From contig CAWCRN010000022.1 in the NCBI GenBank assembly GCA_963797835.1, forward strand, positions 62,001 through 126,000: a DNA stretch of 64,000 nucleotides, read 5' to 3'. How positions within the stretch are numbered: the stretch's first letter is position 1; each line of letters opens with the position of its first letter. Below, piece after piece: positions 15,467 to 24,883 of the stretch. The DNA comes from JBDTSW01 sp963797835 (lineage in GTDB: Bacteria; Actinomycetota; Thermoleophilia; Solirubrobacterales; 70-9). The notes under the pieces were generated by a model. The model had not been told where the DNA came from, ran no database searches, and worked only from the letters and a program-made list of their open reading frames with translations. The translations under genes and the position numbers were made by a program.

Positions 15467-16381
15467 ATGGACCCCTCAAATGTCCAGGCGGCGCTCAGGT
15501 CGTTCTGGACCTTGGTGGCGGCTCAGCACGGGGTCGTCTCGCGGGGGCAGTTGCTCGGACTCGGCTTCGGGGTGGACTGGATCAGGTGGAGGGTTCGGAG
15601 CGGGAAGCTGCATCCGGTTCGCCCTGGCGTGTATGCGGTAGGACGCCCGGAGCTCACTCGGGAGGGCCGCTGGATGGCGGCCGTTCTCTATTGCGGCGAG
15701 GCAGCCGCGCTCACCAACGGCAGCGCCGCCGCCCTCTTGGGGATCGAGAGCGAGCGACCCGGTCTGATCGAGATCGCGGTGCCCCCACATCGCCGACCAC
15801 GCGGAGCGCCGGACATCACGGTGCTCCGGCGCATCATCCCCGCAGCCGACTGCACGACCCGCCGCGGGATTCCACTCACCTCACCAGCCAGAACCCTGCT
15901 CGACCTAGCGACCCACCTCTCTCCTCGCCGCCTGGAGGCCGCTGTCAACGCCGCGGACAAGAACGAGTTGATCGACCCACCCGCCCTCCGGGGGTACCTG
16001 GCCGAGCGCGAGGGTCAGCGGGGCGTACGCGCGCTACGAACGCTCCTCGATCACCACACGTTCCTCCTCACTGACTCGGAGCTTGAACGCCGCTTCGTCC
16101 CGATCGCCAAGCGGGCCGGGCTGCCCAAGCCCCTCACACGGCAGCGGGTGAACGGCTTCCGGGTCGACTTCTTCTGGCCCGAGCTGGGCCTGGTCGTCGA
16201 GACCGACGGCCTGCGCTACCACCGCACCCCGGCCCAGCAGGCCCGCGATCGGCTTCGCGACCAGAGGCACACCGCCGCGGGTCTCACCCCGCTTCGGTTC
16301 ACCCACGCCCAGATCCGGTACGGGCCGCGCTACGTGGAGGCGACGCTACGCGCGGTAGCCGGGCGCCTCGGCCGGGGCTAA
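15467..16381 (+). CDS. AbiEi-type winged-helix plus DUF559 (Vsr-like nuclease) protein
   Basis: A 304-residue protein. Residues 10-70 resemble the AbiEi antitoxin winged helix (VAAQHGVVSRGQLLGLGF, LHPVRPGVYAVG). The C-terminal 110 residues form a DUF559/Vsr-like PD-(D/E)xK domain: FRVDFFWPELGLVVETDG supplies the Asp and Glu-x-Asp positions, followed by YHRTPAQQARDRLRDQ. Such proteins are very common in Thermoleophilia and other Actinobacteria, often in many copies. No AbiEii-type toxin is adjacent, so it is not an evident toxin-antitoxin pair. A nuclease or DNA-binding role is inferred. It overlaps the convergent reductase gene by four bases. Confidence 0.8.
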   Translation: MDPSNVQAALRSFWTLVAAQHGVVSRGQLLGLGFGVDWIRWRVRSGKLHPVRPGVYAVGRPELTREGRWMAAVLYCGEAAALTNGSAAALLGIESERPGLIEIAVPPHRRPRGAPDITVLRRIIPAADCTTRRGIPLTSPARTLLDLATHLSPRRLEAAVNAADKNELIDPPALRGYLAEREGQRGVRALRTLLDHHTFLLTDSELERRFVPIAKRAGLPKPLTRQRVNGFRVDFFWPELGLVVETDGLRYHRTPAQQARDRLRDQRHTAAGLTPLRFTHAQIRYGPRYVEATLRAVAGRLGRG

Positions 16382-17651
16382 GCGGCGACCGAGAAGCGCA
16401 GGCCGGCGCGTGCGAAGCGGGGCGCCGAGGCGCTTCCGAGCGCCACGGACGGCGTGACGCACCCGGCGGTGTCGGGGGTGGCGCCGTCCTCCGCCATCAG
16501 CAGGCCCGCCTCGCCCAGCATCTTCGCGGCGGTGAGGTAGCCGGGGTGCCCGTCGGCGTCGATCTCGACGTGCGCCTCGTTGCCGCCCGTGGTGCGGGCG
16601 CGGATGTCCATCCGCCAGCGCCACGGCTCGAGGCGGTCGGGCTTGGGGCCGGCTCCGGAGGACGGCAACGCCCGGCTCAGGAACTTCGAGGCGGACTCGC
16701 CGACGGACGGGCGCGCCTGGGCGATCCGGCCGACCGCGGCCTGCGTTCCCCCCATGGCACACGCGGCCGCGTAGCGCAGCGGCAGGGTCAGGCCAGGGCC
16801 GTCGATGGACATTCCCTCGCGGTAGGCGAAAGGCTGGGCGTCGCCGATCGCGTCGCCCGCGCGCAGCGCGGCCGAGCGGTGGATGACCGCGGGGTTGATG
16901 AAGGCTGCGGGGCTCATCGGCGCCACCACCGACCCCTTCGTGCCCCTGCGTGGCGCGACCTTGATCGGGCTCAGCCGCTTGACCGCGTCCGCGAACCGCT
17001 GATCTTCCACCAGGCACGCAGGATCGGCGATGCACGCCGAGTCGGCGTCGCCCGCGGCCGCTGCGAGGCTCTGGAAGGTGCCGCCGGAGACGTAGTCGGA
17101 GGTCCGGGGCGGGGTGGGTACCTGCAGGGCGCGCAGCTCGAGGTCGACATCGGTGAGCGCTTCCCCCAGCGCTCCTCCGCGGCCTCGGCGGCGAGCAGCA
17201 CCCCGAGGTCGGGGGGCAGCGCCTCGAACCCGCAGACCTGGACGACCTTGACCCCAGCCTCCGTCGCGGCGTCGTGGAACTCGGCCTGGATGCGCCGAAC
17301 GAACGGGATCTCGCCGGTGAGGTCGGCGTAGTGGGTGCCGGCGCCGACGCACGCCTCGATCACCGGGCGCCCGTAAAGCGTGTAGGGGCCGACGAGGTTC
17401 ACCACCGCCTTGGCGCGGGCCGCCATCGCCCGAAGCGAGTCCGGGTCGGAGACGTCGGCGACGAGGACCTCGGCGTCCGTAACGCCGACCTCCGCCAGCA
17501 CGCCTTCCGCCTTCCCGGCGTCGCGCGCGCCAGCGGCCCAGCTCACGCCGTTCTCGGCCGCGCGCTCGGCAAGGTACGCGGCCACGCGCCGGCCGGTGAC
17601 GCTGGTCGCGCCGAAGACGATTACGTCGAGATCCCGCTCGCTCATCGACAT
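16378..17651 (-). CDS. Saccharopine-dehydrogenase-like NAD(P) oxidoreductase (trans-enoyl-reductase type), frameshifted
   Basis: The N-terminal Rossmann part (DVIVFGATSVTGRRVAAYLAER, VNLVGPYTLYGRPVIEACVGAGTHYADLTGE) and the C-terminal part (from DVDLELRAL to the end) are in different frames. The change lies at a run of five C at 17163-17167; six would restore one protein of about 424 residues. The family includes mycobacterial trans-acting enoyl reductases and saccharopine reductases, acting on lipid or amino-acid substrates. The motif GxTGxxG (GATSVTG) binds NAD(P). Single gene on its strand, with a 500-base non-coding region upstream that holds a terminator-like structure. Confidence 0.8.
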
Positions 17652-18154
17652 TGGAGCCTAGTCACGCCGCAGAGCGGCCGTGAGCAGGTCGGTCGCGAAC
17701 GCCGCGACGCTGGCACGCACGCGCCTGGTGCCAAGCGGGAGAGGGCGGGCTAGCCGCAGGCCTGATCCGGGGTTTCGGCCCTTGGCGCCCTGCTCCCTGG
17801 TGGTGCGCCCCGGTCGCTCGGCCGCGGGGGTGGCAGGTCTCCCTGGCCGGCGGCGTAGCCGCAGGGCGGAAGGTAGAGCCGCCGCCGGACGCCGGGGAAA
17901 ACTCCCTGTGAAAAACCCCCGCCACAACAAAATGCGACCGGGGGTGACGGTCTTGCCTGCCTCGCGCGTAGCCTTCGCACGAAATAAGCCTTCTCGTCAC
18001 CTTCGAGATCGGAGCCCACTGGCTTTGCGGTTCCTCTCTCTCCCGGCTGCACTTGTCAACCTAGACGACGCGGTCGAGGCCCGCAAGGCGTGTTCCCGCA
18101 AGGTGCGGGAAAAAGTCGCTGGAATTCGGCGTCTTGGCCCCGATTCGCGGGCGC
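17652..18154. other. 503-base non-coding region with possible structured RNA on the minus strand
   Basis: No convincing gene is found on either strand; the open frames here are Arg/Pro/Gly-rich shadows. On the minus strand the stretch 18055-17946 contains TCTCG/CGAGA and other short pairable segments, with a GCAAAGCC stretch at about 18020-18027, followed by a good intrinsic terminator at 17945-17911. On the plus strand CCCGCA-AGG-TGCGGG lies at 18096-18110. The layout (folded element, terminator, then gene start at 17651) is what an attenuator would look like, but it could also be the 3' tail of the phosphatidyltransferase transcript. Confidence 0.35.
17911..17945 (-). terminator. Rho-independent terminator reading on the minus strand
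   Basis: On the minus strand ACCCCCG (17945-17939) pairs perfectly with CGGGGGT (17921-17915) across a 17-base loop, followed at once by a run of U (plus-strand AAAAA at 17911-17915). It is one of very few T-run hairpins in this GC-rich window. It lies 210 bases after the CDP-alcohol phosphatidyltransferase stop and 260 bases before the reductase start. Confidence 0.6.
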
Positions 18155-18850
18155 TCAGCGCCGCGAGGCGGCCGGCTCGGCCTTGGCGAGCTCCCTGAGG
18201 TTCCGGATCGCGCGGCCCGCGAGCAGCACGATCATCACCGCCGCGATCGCAAGCCCGATCACGTCCAGCACGGTCAGGTTCACCTCGACGACGGTGAAGT
18301 CGAGGCCCAGGCCGAGGGCCAGCGCCGTGTTCAGCGCGATCAGGATCAGCCGCATCTCCGTTGGTCCGACCAGCCCGTACCCGATCGAGAAGCGCCCGAA
18401 GGCCTGGCTCTCGAGGTAGACGTTGATCGAGAGGATCAGGTAGGCGACCACGATCAGGGTGCCGACCGACAGGAGCATGTACGGAGACAGCCCGAGGCCG
18501 ATCCCGATCGCCGCGGTGGAGATCGCGTCGACCAGGTGATCCACGTAATAGCCGTACTTCGGCCGCTCGATCCCACGGACCCGCGCGAGGGTTCCGTCGA
18601 GGCTGTCGCCGAGCCACTGCACCACCAGGAGGGCGCTGGCCACCCACAGCCACGCGCTCGAGTCGTTGGAGAGCTGGTAGGCGGCGCATATCCCGAGCGA
18701 GGCTGCGACGCCCAGAAGCGTCAGGTCGTCGGGGAGGATGAAACGGGGCAGGCGGGCGGCGATCCATCGCAGCAGGCGCTTCTCCGGCTTCGCGAGGAGG
18801 AAGTTCGGCTCCCTGCTGGCCTCCACCGCCTTGGTCTCTGCCCCGGCCAT
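18155..18850 (-). CDS. CDP-alcohol phosphatidyltransferase family membrane protein
   Basis: A 231-residue enzyme with about six membrane helices. The family motif is complete: DSLDGTLARVRGIERPKYGYYVDHLVD, with the four Asp residues that bind two metal ions and displace CMP. It joins a CDP-activated group to an alcohol in phospholipid synthesis, but the acceptor (inositol phosphate, glycerol phosphate, serine or other) cannot be read from sequence. ATG 18850 was taken; the frame is open 25 codons further but that part is low-complexity and covers the divergent gene's promoter. Confidence 0.85.
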   Translation of the reverse strand: MAGAETKAVEASREPNFLLAKPEKRLLRWIAARLPRFILPDDLTLLGVAASLGICAAYQLSNDSSAWLWVASALLVVQWLGDSLDGTLARVRGIERPKYGYYVDHLVDAISTAAIGIGLGLSPYMLLSVGTLIVVAYLILSINVYLESQAFGRFSIGYGLVGPTEMRLILIALNTALALGLGLDFTVVEVNLTVLDVIGLAIAAVMIVLLAGRAIRNLRELAKAEPAASRR

Positions 18851-18906
18851 GCCAGACGTACCCGAGCGGGAGGCGGCGGTTTCGTGCGATCGTGCCCGGC
18901 GATCTG

Positions 18907-20316
18907 ATGCGCCCCGACCTGCCACTGATCCTGATCATCGTCGCCGTGGGCTTAGGACTGGCGTTGTTCGCTGACCCAAAGCCTCCGCCGGAGCCCAGCC
19001 CGGGCGCCGCCGGCGCTCCGGCTGCCGAGGCCCCGGACGTGGTCGACACCTTCCTCGCCGACTTCGACCCCGTCTTCGTCGACTGCTTCGGTCGGATCGA
19101 GGCCCGCGGCGCCGGCGCGATCGACCCCGACGACCGGGAGGCCGCCGTCGACGTGGTCAGCGCGCGGGTCGAGCGACTGCGCGACCTGGAGTTCGAGCAC
19201 CCGGTCGAGGCCCGCTTCCTCGCGCCCGAGGCGCTGCGCGCACGCCTCGAGGGGCTGGTGGCGAAGGAACTGCCCCCGGGGGAGGTGGCACGCGAGGGCG
19301 AGGTGCTCCAGCAGCTGGGCGCGATCCCGCCTGCCGGCGACCTCTACGAGATCACCGAGGAGGCGCTCGGGTCGCAGGTGGTCGGCCTCTACGACACCCG
19401 CACGGGCGAGCTGCTCGTGCAGTCGCCCCCGGCCCCGGCCGAGGGTGAGGACGTGGCAGGCCTTGGTCCCGAGGAGGAGATCACGGTCGCCCACGAGCTG
19501 GAGCACGCCCTGGCCGACCAGGCGCTCGGGATCCGCGAGCGGGTCGGCACCCCGGCCGAGGTCGATCGCGAGCTGGCCTACGCCTCCGTGGTCGAGGGCG
19601 ACGCAACCCTCCTGATGGAGCGCTACGCGCTGGCGTACGTCGGCCTGGCCGAGCAGCTCTCCCTGGGCGAGAACGTGCCTGGCCAGGACGAGTTCGCCGC
19701 GCTTCCGGACTACGTCCAGCGCTCGCTCGTCTTCCCCTACCTGGAGGGGCTTCGTCTCGTCTGCCACCGCTTCGTCGAGGGCGGCTGGGAGGCCGTCGAT
19801 CGGCTCTACCGGCATCCCCCCACCGGGACCAACGAGGTGATCTTTCCCGACCGCTACGGGCTGGGACTCCAGACCGAGGTGGAGCTGCCGCCGGCCCCGG
19901 GCCCGGGCTGGGAATCCGTGGTCCAGCGCGAGCTCGGAGCGGCCGAGCTGGAGTGGCTGCTCCAAGCTCCCGGCGGGGACCCCGGGGCCGCGTTACCCGA
20001 CACGCGCGAGCTGGTCTTCGGCTGGGCCGGCGGCGAGCTTGAGCTCTGGGAGCGAGCCGATGCGCGGGCGCTGGCCATCTCGCTCGCCGAGCTGGAAGGA
20101 ACAGACACGCTCTGCGGCGCGCTCGGCGCCTGGTACCGGGCCGGGTGGCCGGACGCCGAGGTCCAGCCGGGCGAGGCGCCGGTCGAGCTCGAGTTCACCG
20201 AGCCCGGGCGCAGCGCCGTGCTTGCGTGCGGCGGCGATGAGGTGAGGATGGGTGTGGCGCCGGACCTCGAGACGGCGTCCAGGCTGGCCGCCCGCTCTAC
20301 CATCACGCGACGATGA
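18907..20316 (+). CDS. Membrane-anchored zincin-like protein (HExxH) of unknown function
   Basis: A 469-residue protein. The N-terminal hydrophobic segment (LPLILIIVAVGLGLALFA) is a signal anchor followed by a Pro-rich linker, so the bulk should be outside the cell. Around residue 195 TVAHELEHALADQ gives HExxH, and about 35 residues later VVEGDATLLM supplies a Glu in the place of the third gluzincin ligand. This supports a metalloprotease-like fold, but no named family is recognised and activity is unproven. The ATG at 18907 is used; a GTG at 18892 is possible. Its stop overlaps the metF start by four bases (ATGA), so the two are translated together. Confidence 0.65.
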   Translation: MRPDLPLILIIVAVGLGLALFADPKPPPEPSPGAAGAPAAEAPDVVDTFLADFDPVFVDCFGRIEARGAGAIDPDDREAAVDVVSARVERLRDLEFEHPVEARFLAPEALRARLEGLVAKELPPGEVAREGEVLQQLGAIPPAGDLYEITEEALGSQVVGLYDTRTGELLVQSPPAPAEGEDVAGLGPEEEITVAHELEHALADQALGIRERVGTPAEVDRELAYASVVEGDATLLMERYALAYVGLAEQLSLGENVPGQDEFAALPDYVQRSLVFPYLEGLRLVCHRFVEGGWEAVDRLYRHPPTGTNEVIFPDRYGLGLQTEVELPPAPGPGWESVVQRELGAAELEWLLQAPGGDPGAALPDTRELVFGWAGGELELWERADARALAISLAELEGTDTLCGALGAWYRAGWPDAEVQPGEAPVELEFTEPGRSAVLACGGDEVRMGVAPDLETASRLAARSTITRR

Positions 20317-21218
20317 GAGTCGACCAGCTGCTCGGCACCGGTGGGCCCGTGTTCTCGTTCGAGTTCTTCCCCCCGAAGACACCGGAGGGGATGACCGCGC
20401 TCTTCGAGACGGTCGAGGCGCTGAGGCCGCTGGAGCCCGACTACGTCTCTGTCACCTACGGGGCCGGCGGCGCCACGCGCGACGGGACCGTGGAGATCGC
20501 CACCCGGATCCACGAGGAGCACGGGATCGAGGTGATGGCGCACCTGAGCTGCGTCGGCGAGACGCGCGAGGGCCTGGCGTCGATACTCGAGCGCTTCGGC
20601 GAGGCCGGCGTGGTGAACGTGCTGGCCCTGCGCGGCGACCCGCCGCGCGGCCGGGACGACTTCGAGCAGCCGGAGGGCGGGCTCGCCAGCGCCGCCGAGC
20701 TGACGGAGTTCATCCGCGAGCGCCACGACTACGCGATCGGCGGCGCCTGCTTCCCCGAGGTTCACCCGGAGGCCGACAGCCTCGACGCCGACCTGCGCTA
20801 CCTGAAGACAAAGGTCGATGCCGGGGCCAGCTTCCTGATCACCCAGCTCTTCTTCGACAACCACGTCTACTGGGACTTCGTCGCGGCCGCCCGCGAGCAC
20901 GGGATCGACGTGCCGATCATCCCGGGCGTGATCCCGATCGCCTCCTACGGCCAGGTGGCGCGGATCTGCAAGCTCTGCGATGCCTCGATCCCGGCCGAGC
21001 TGGACGCGGCGATGGGCTCGCTGGGCGGCGACCCCGAGGCCGAGGCGCTGCTGGGCGTCGCCTTCGCCGCGCGCCAGTGCGACGAGCTCCTGGCGGGCGG
21101 CGCACCGGGGATCCACTTCTACGCCCTCAACCGGGCACCCGGAGTGCGTGCCGTCCTCAGCGCCCTGCGTGCCTCGCGGCCGTGGGAGCGTGCCCGGCCC
21201 GTCGACGCCGCCACCTAG
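20313..21218 (+). CDS. metF: Methylenetetrahydrofolate reductase
   Basis: A 301-residue TIM-barrel flavoprotein. Signatures are FSFEFFPPKTPEG at the N-terminus (catalytic Glu), VTYGAGGATRDGT, LALRGDPPRG, and ITQLFFDNHVYWDFV; GIHFYALNR closes the barrel. It reduces 5,10-methylene-THF to 5-methyl-THF for methionine synthesis, with FAD and NADH. Length agrees with bacterial MetF (about 295). It overlaps the upstream zincin-like gene by four bases and is followed 13 bases later by a hydrolase gene. Confidence 0.93.
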   Translation: MRVDQLLGTGGPVFSFEFFPPKTPEGMTALFETVEALRPLEPDYVSVTYGAGGATRDGTVEIATRIHEEHGIEVMAHLSCVGETREGLASILERFGEAGVVNVLALRGDPPRGRDDFEQPEGGLASAAELTEFIRERHDYAIGGACFPEVHPEADSLDADLRYLKTKVDAGASFLITQLFFDNHVYWDFVAAAREHGIDVPIIPGVIPIASYGQVARICKLCDASIPAELDAAMGSLGGDPEAEALLGVAFAARQCDELLAGGAPGIHFYALNRAPGVRAVLSALRASRPWERARPVDAAT

Positions 21219-21231
21219 AATCACCGACCTC

Positions 21232-22065
21232 ATGGCACCGCTCGAAGGCTCTCTTCGCCACGCAGGGCACCGCATCGCCTACGACGTCTACGGCGAAGGC
21301 GAGAACGTGATCGTGCTCGTCCACGGCCTGTTGATGAACCGGCGGATGTACGAGCGGCTGGGGCCCGAGCTGGCCGCCCGGGGCAACCGCGTGATCGCCG
21401 TCGACCTGCTGGGCCACGGCCGCTCCGACCGCCCGGTCGACCCGCGCCTCTACAACATGACCGCGTTCGCCGAGCAGGTTCGGGCGCTGATCGACCACCT
21501 CGAGCTCGACGCCCCCGTCGTCGGCGGGACGTCGCTGGGCGCCAACGTCGGCCTCGAGTTCGCCTCACGTCACCCCGAACGCGCCCGCGGCCTGTTCATC
21601 GAGATGCCCGTGCTGGACAACGCCCTGCTGGGCGCCGCGATGATCTTCACCCCGATGCTGATGGTCTTGCGCTTCGGTCAGGCCGTCCTGCGCCGGGTCG
21701 CTGCGGGCGCTCGGCGCATCCCGCGCACGGTTGGCCTGGTGGACATCGGCCTCGACTGGGTCCGCCAGGACCCCGAGCCTTCGCGTGCGGTGCTCGAGGG
21801 CATCCTGTTCGGGCGGACGGCGCCGCCCCGGGCCGAGCGCGAGGCGCTCCCGATGCCCGCGTTGATCGTGGGCCACCCCTCCGACCCGCTCCACCCCTTC
21901 TCCGACGCCGACATGCTCGCCGAGGAGATGCCGGGCGGGCGCCTGGTGGACGCCAACTCCATCCTCGAGTGGCGCCTCAACCCGGGGCGCCTCGACGATG
22001 AGCTCTCGCGGTTCCTCCACGAGGTCCACGCCGCCGCCCCGTCCGCGGGCAGGGCCGCCGCGTGA
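21232..22065 (+). CDS. Alpha/beta-fold hydrolase
   Basis: A 277-residue hydrolase. VLVHGLLMNRRMYERL near 25-40 is the oxyanion region, DLLGHGRSDRP follows strand beta-4, and the nucleophile elbow is GGTSLGANVGLEFASRHP with Ser about 100. ALIVGHPSDPLHPF holds the acid. The C-terminal region has few clear His candidates besides HEVHAA, so the triad is not certain. ATG 21232 is the only plausible start after the metF stop. Probably in one transcript with metF, which is a positional argument only. Confidence 0.8.
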   Translation: MAPLEGSLRHAGHRIAYDVYGEGENVIVLVHGLLMNRRMYERLGPELAARGNRVIAVDLLGHGRSDRPVDPRLYNMTAFAEQVRALIDHLELDAPVVGGTSLGANVGLEFASRHPERARGLFIEMPVLDNALLGAAMIFTPMLMVLRFGQAVLRRVAAGARRIPRTVGLVDIGLDWVRQDPEPSRAVLEGILFGRTAPPRAEREALPMPALIVGHPSDPLHPFSDADMLAEEMPGGRLVDANSILEWRLNPGRLDDELSRFLHEVHAAAPSAGRAAA

Positions 22066-22112
22066 GCGCGCTTAGGTCCAGCTAAACCTTGATCCTCTAG
22101 CCTCATCGCCCC

Positions 22113-22867
22113 ATGGCATCCCGCAAGGAGGAACAGGAGCGCCGCCGGGCTGAGCGTCTGGCCGCCGAGCAGCGCGAGTCGGCCTCTGCACAGCGGCGGC
22201 TGATGGCCGGCTACATCGTCGCCGGCGCGCTGACCCTGGCGGTGGTGATCGGGCTCGTGATCGTGCTCGGCAGCGGAGGTGGCGGTGACGGCTCCTCGAG
22301 CAGCGACTTCCCGGAGAACGCCCATATCCAGGCCCAGAGCGGATTCGACCACGACGTCCCGGTGGACGACCGCGAGGGCACGCCTCCGCCCGCGCTGGCC
22401 CAGGGCGACCTGGAGGCGGCCGCACGGCCGCCGGCTGTGAGCTCCAGCTGGACCTGGAGGAGGAGGGGAACACGCACGTCGAGCTCGAGCCCCCCGTGAA
22501 GTACAAGACCAACCCTCCGACCTCAGGCGACCACTTCGCCGAGCAGCAGGCGGACGGTGCATACATCGAGAAGCCGAACGAGATGTACACCACCCACTCG
22601 CTCGAACACGGCCGGATCGACATCCAGTACTCGCCCGACCTGTCCGAGGCCGATCAGCTCGAGCTGAAGGGCGTCTTCGACGAGTCCCCGGCCGGGGTGC
22701 TGTTCTTCCCCAACCCGGACATGCCCTACGACGTCGCCGCGACCGCCTGGACCCAGTTGATGGGCTGCGAGACCTACGAGGGCGCGGCGACGCTGGACGC
22801 GCTCAGGGACTTCCGCGACATCTACATCGGCCAGGGCCCGGAGGACGTCTCGCTCGTAACCGGCTGA
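22113..22867 (+). CDS. DUF3105 membrane-anchored protein, frameshifted
   Basis: The N-terminal 35 residues are highly charged (KEEQERRRAERLAAEQ), followed by one membrane helix (YIVAGALTLAVVIGLVIVL) and a Gly/Ser linker. The DUF3105 core in the second frame contains CELQLDLEEEGNTHVE, KYKTNPPTSGDH and THSLEHGRIDIQY, all typical. The frame changes at GG 22426-22427, where a third G would give one 251-residue protein. Extracellular orientation of the core is expected. The family function is unknown; it is frequent in Actinobacteria. Confidence 0.8.
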
Positions 22868-22915
22868 GCGGCTGTTTGCATCTGCCGGGCCTGGCGCGCT
22901 AGCCTCGCTCGCGAG

Positions 22916-23954
22916 TTGGGATGCAGGGCCCGACAACTCGCCGTACTCGCCGTCGGCTCGCTCTTCCTGTGCGCCGCAGCGCCCGCGCGGGCTGAGCCCG
23001 GCGGCGCGCGACTTCGAGCAGCGCCTGAGCGGCGTGGACCGCGTGCACGCGAAGGGCGCGAGGCATCGCGGGGAGGAAACGGTCACGCACCGCAGCGCGG
23101 TGATCACCGCGCCGGCGAAGTTCGACGCCGTGGGCCTCGCGGGTGAGCTGCGCCCGGTGGAGATCCGCGCCCGCCCCGCCGGGGGCGCGTGGACCGAGTG
23201 GATCGAGGTCGGAGGCGGCGATCCGCTCTACGTGGTCGGCGGTGCCGACGAGTCCCAGCTTCGCACCCGGGGCTGGCGCCCGCAGGGGCGGCTCCACTAC
23301 GTCGACGTCACGGTGTCGCCCGGGGCGAGCCCGGCGTCCGGCAAGCGAGGGACCCAGAGGCCGTCGATGATCAGCCGGAGCGGGTGGGGCGCGAATGGCG
23401 CCTGCGAGCCGCGCACCAGCCCGAGCTACGGCAGCGTGCGCGCGATCGCAGTCCACCACACGGTCACCTCCAACAGCTACAGCCGCGCCGAGTCCCGGGG
23501 GATCGTGCTGGCGATCTGCCGCTTCCACCGCAACGGCAACGGCTGGAACGACATCGGATACAGCGCCCTCGTCGACCGCTTCGGGCGTCTGTTCGAGGGG
23601 CGCGCGGGCGGGCCCTTCCTGCCCGTGATCGGCGCCCACGCGCAGGGCTACAACGCCCAGACGGCGGGGATCTCCATCATCGGCGACCACAGCACCGTCG
23701 CGCCGGAAGGCTCCGCGATCGCAGGCCTGGCCCGCTATATCGCGTTCCGGCTCGACCGCCTCGGCTTCCGGGCGCACGGCACGACGACCCTCACCTCCGC
23801 CGGCGGCGAGGCCAACCGCTACCCGGCGGGGGCCAAGGTGCGCCTGGGCCGGATCTTCACCCATCGCACCACCGGGATCACCGCCTGCCCCGGTGACGGG
23901 ATGGTCCGGCGTATGGACGCCCTGCGCGACAAGGTCCGGCGGCGGATGGAGTAG
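22916..23954 (+). CDS. Secreted N-acetylmuramoyl-L-alanine amidase (PGRP domain), frameshifted near the signal peptide
   Basis: A signal peptide (RQLAVLAVGSLFLCAAAPARA) in one frame continues after one extra base near 22993 (GGG read for GG) into the mature protein. Mature features are a beta-rich domain (HRSAVITAPAKFDAVGL) and a C-terminal PGRP/amidase_2 domain: WGANGACEP, IAVHHTVTSNSYS with the zinc His, CRFHRNGNGWNDIGYSALVDRFGRLFEGR, IGAHAQGYNAQTAGISIIGDHS, and a final TACPGD Cys. It should cut the bond between MurNAc and the stem peptide. The TTG at 22916 is the tentative start, because the nearby ATG at 22921 is out of frame with the signal peptide. Confidence 0.78.
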
Positions 23955-23957
23955 CGC

Positions 23958-24881
23958 CTACGGAGCCCGGTACGCCGGGAAGAAGCCGCCCGCGTCGCGG
24001 CCCGCGGCGAGGCGCTCGTAGGCCTCGGGGTCGCACACGATCTCGTGGGTGATGAACGGAAGCTCGGCGTTCGCGAACCCCCGCTTGAAGCGCTCGAGGC
24101 CGTCGCCGGGCTTGACGCCGCCGCCGAGGTTGAGCGGGATCTCGAAGCTCACCCGCCAGCTCCATCATCCCCGCGACCACGTTCTTGAACGGCGAGGCGT
24201 CGAGGGCGGCGTCCGCGGTGCCGCCGAGGTAGTAGTGGAGCATGCCGTCGGAGAGGGCGGCGATCGCGCCGGCGCCGGGAAGACCCGGCCCGGCGGAGGC
24301 CGTGAGGAGCCAGGTGCCCTCCGTCCTCAGGATCGCGTCGAAGTAGGCGGCGTCGAAGAAGTAGCGGTCGGCGGCCTCGGTCCGCCGCATGGTCTCGGTG
24401 TAGAGGGAGTGAAACGCCGCACGCTCATCGGCCCTCGTCGCCGGCCCCGGCGTCGTCACCACCTCCCACCCCGCCCTCTCATTGCCCCGGATCTGCTCGC
24501 TCAGCCGAGCCCGGACGCTTGGCTCCCGCTCCGGGTCGTGGACCTGCACGACCGAGCGCTCGGTGCCGCCCGCGAAAGCCGGGGGACCGCCCACCCGGTC
24601 GCGCACGAAGAGGCTCACGATGCCCGGCGCCCGACCAGTCGACCGCGCCGGGATCGACCGGGCCGGCCCCCTCCGCCACCGTCGCGCCCGGGTAGCCGTA
24701 GGGCGAGATCGCGTCGGCCAGCCCGCTCGAGCTCGGCGACCTCCCGCACGATCACCGGCAGGAGGACCGGGCCGGCCTCGAGCGTGTGCGTGGCGCCCTC
24801 CGCGCCCAGGAACGCCGGCGAGCGGAAGAACTCCTCGCTCGCCGCCGCCGCGCCCCCGTCGGCGTGAAGCTCCGCTCGCAC
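23958..24881 (-). CDS. FemAB/GNAT-like aminoacyl- or acyltransferase, with three frame breaks
   Basis: After joining four frame segments (breaks near 24708, 24622 and 24153, each a one-base difference in a short G run or next to one) the protein is about 308 residues. Recognisable blocks: LHADGGAAAASEEFF at the start, then LYTETMRRTEAADRYFFD, GMLHYYLGGTADAALDASPFKNVV, and LNLGGGVKPGDGLERFKRGFAN. This order is typical of FemAB-like proteins found in polysaccharide loci, which use an acyl- or aminoacyl-donor. It begins three bases after the GNAT gene stop with a GTG start. Role in envelope sugar modification is inference from location. Confidence 0.65.
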
Positions 24882-24883
24882 CG

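Noticed and set aside
15467..16381. Toxin-antitoxin system
   Set aside because: Antitoxin-like domain is present but no nucleotidyltransferase toxin lies next to it; the neighbour is a metabolic reductase.
17950..18060. Class I c-di-GMP riboswitch
   Set aside because: Only a GCAAAGCC-like core was found; the paired regions and the receptor loop could not be matched, so it is kept only as an unassigned structure.
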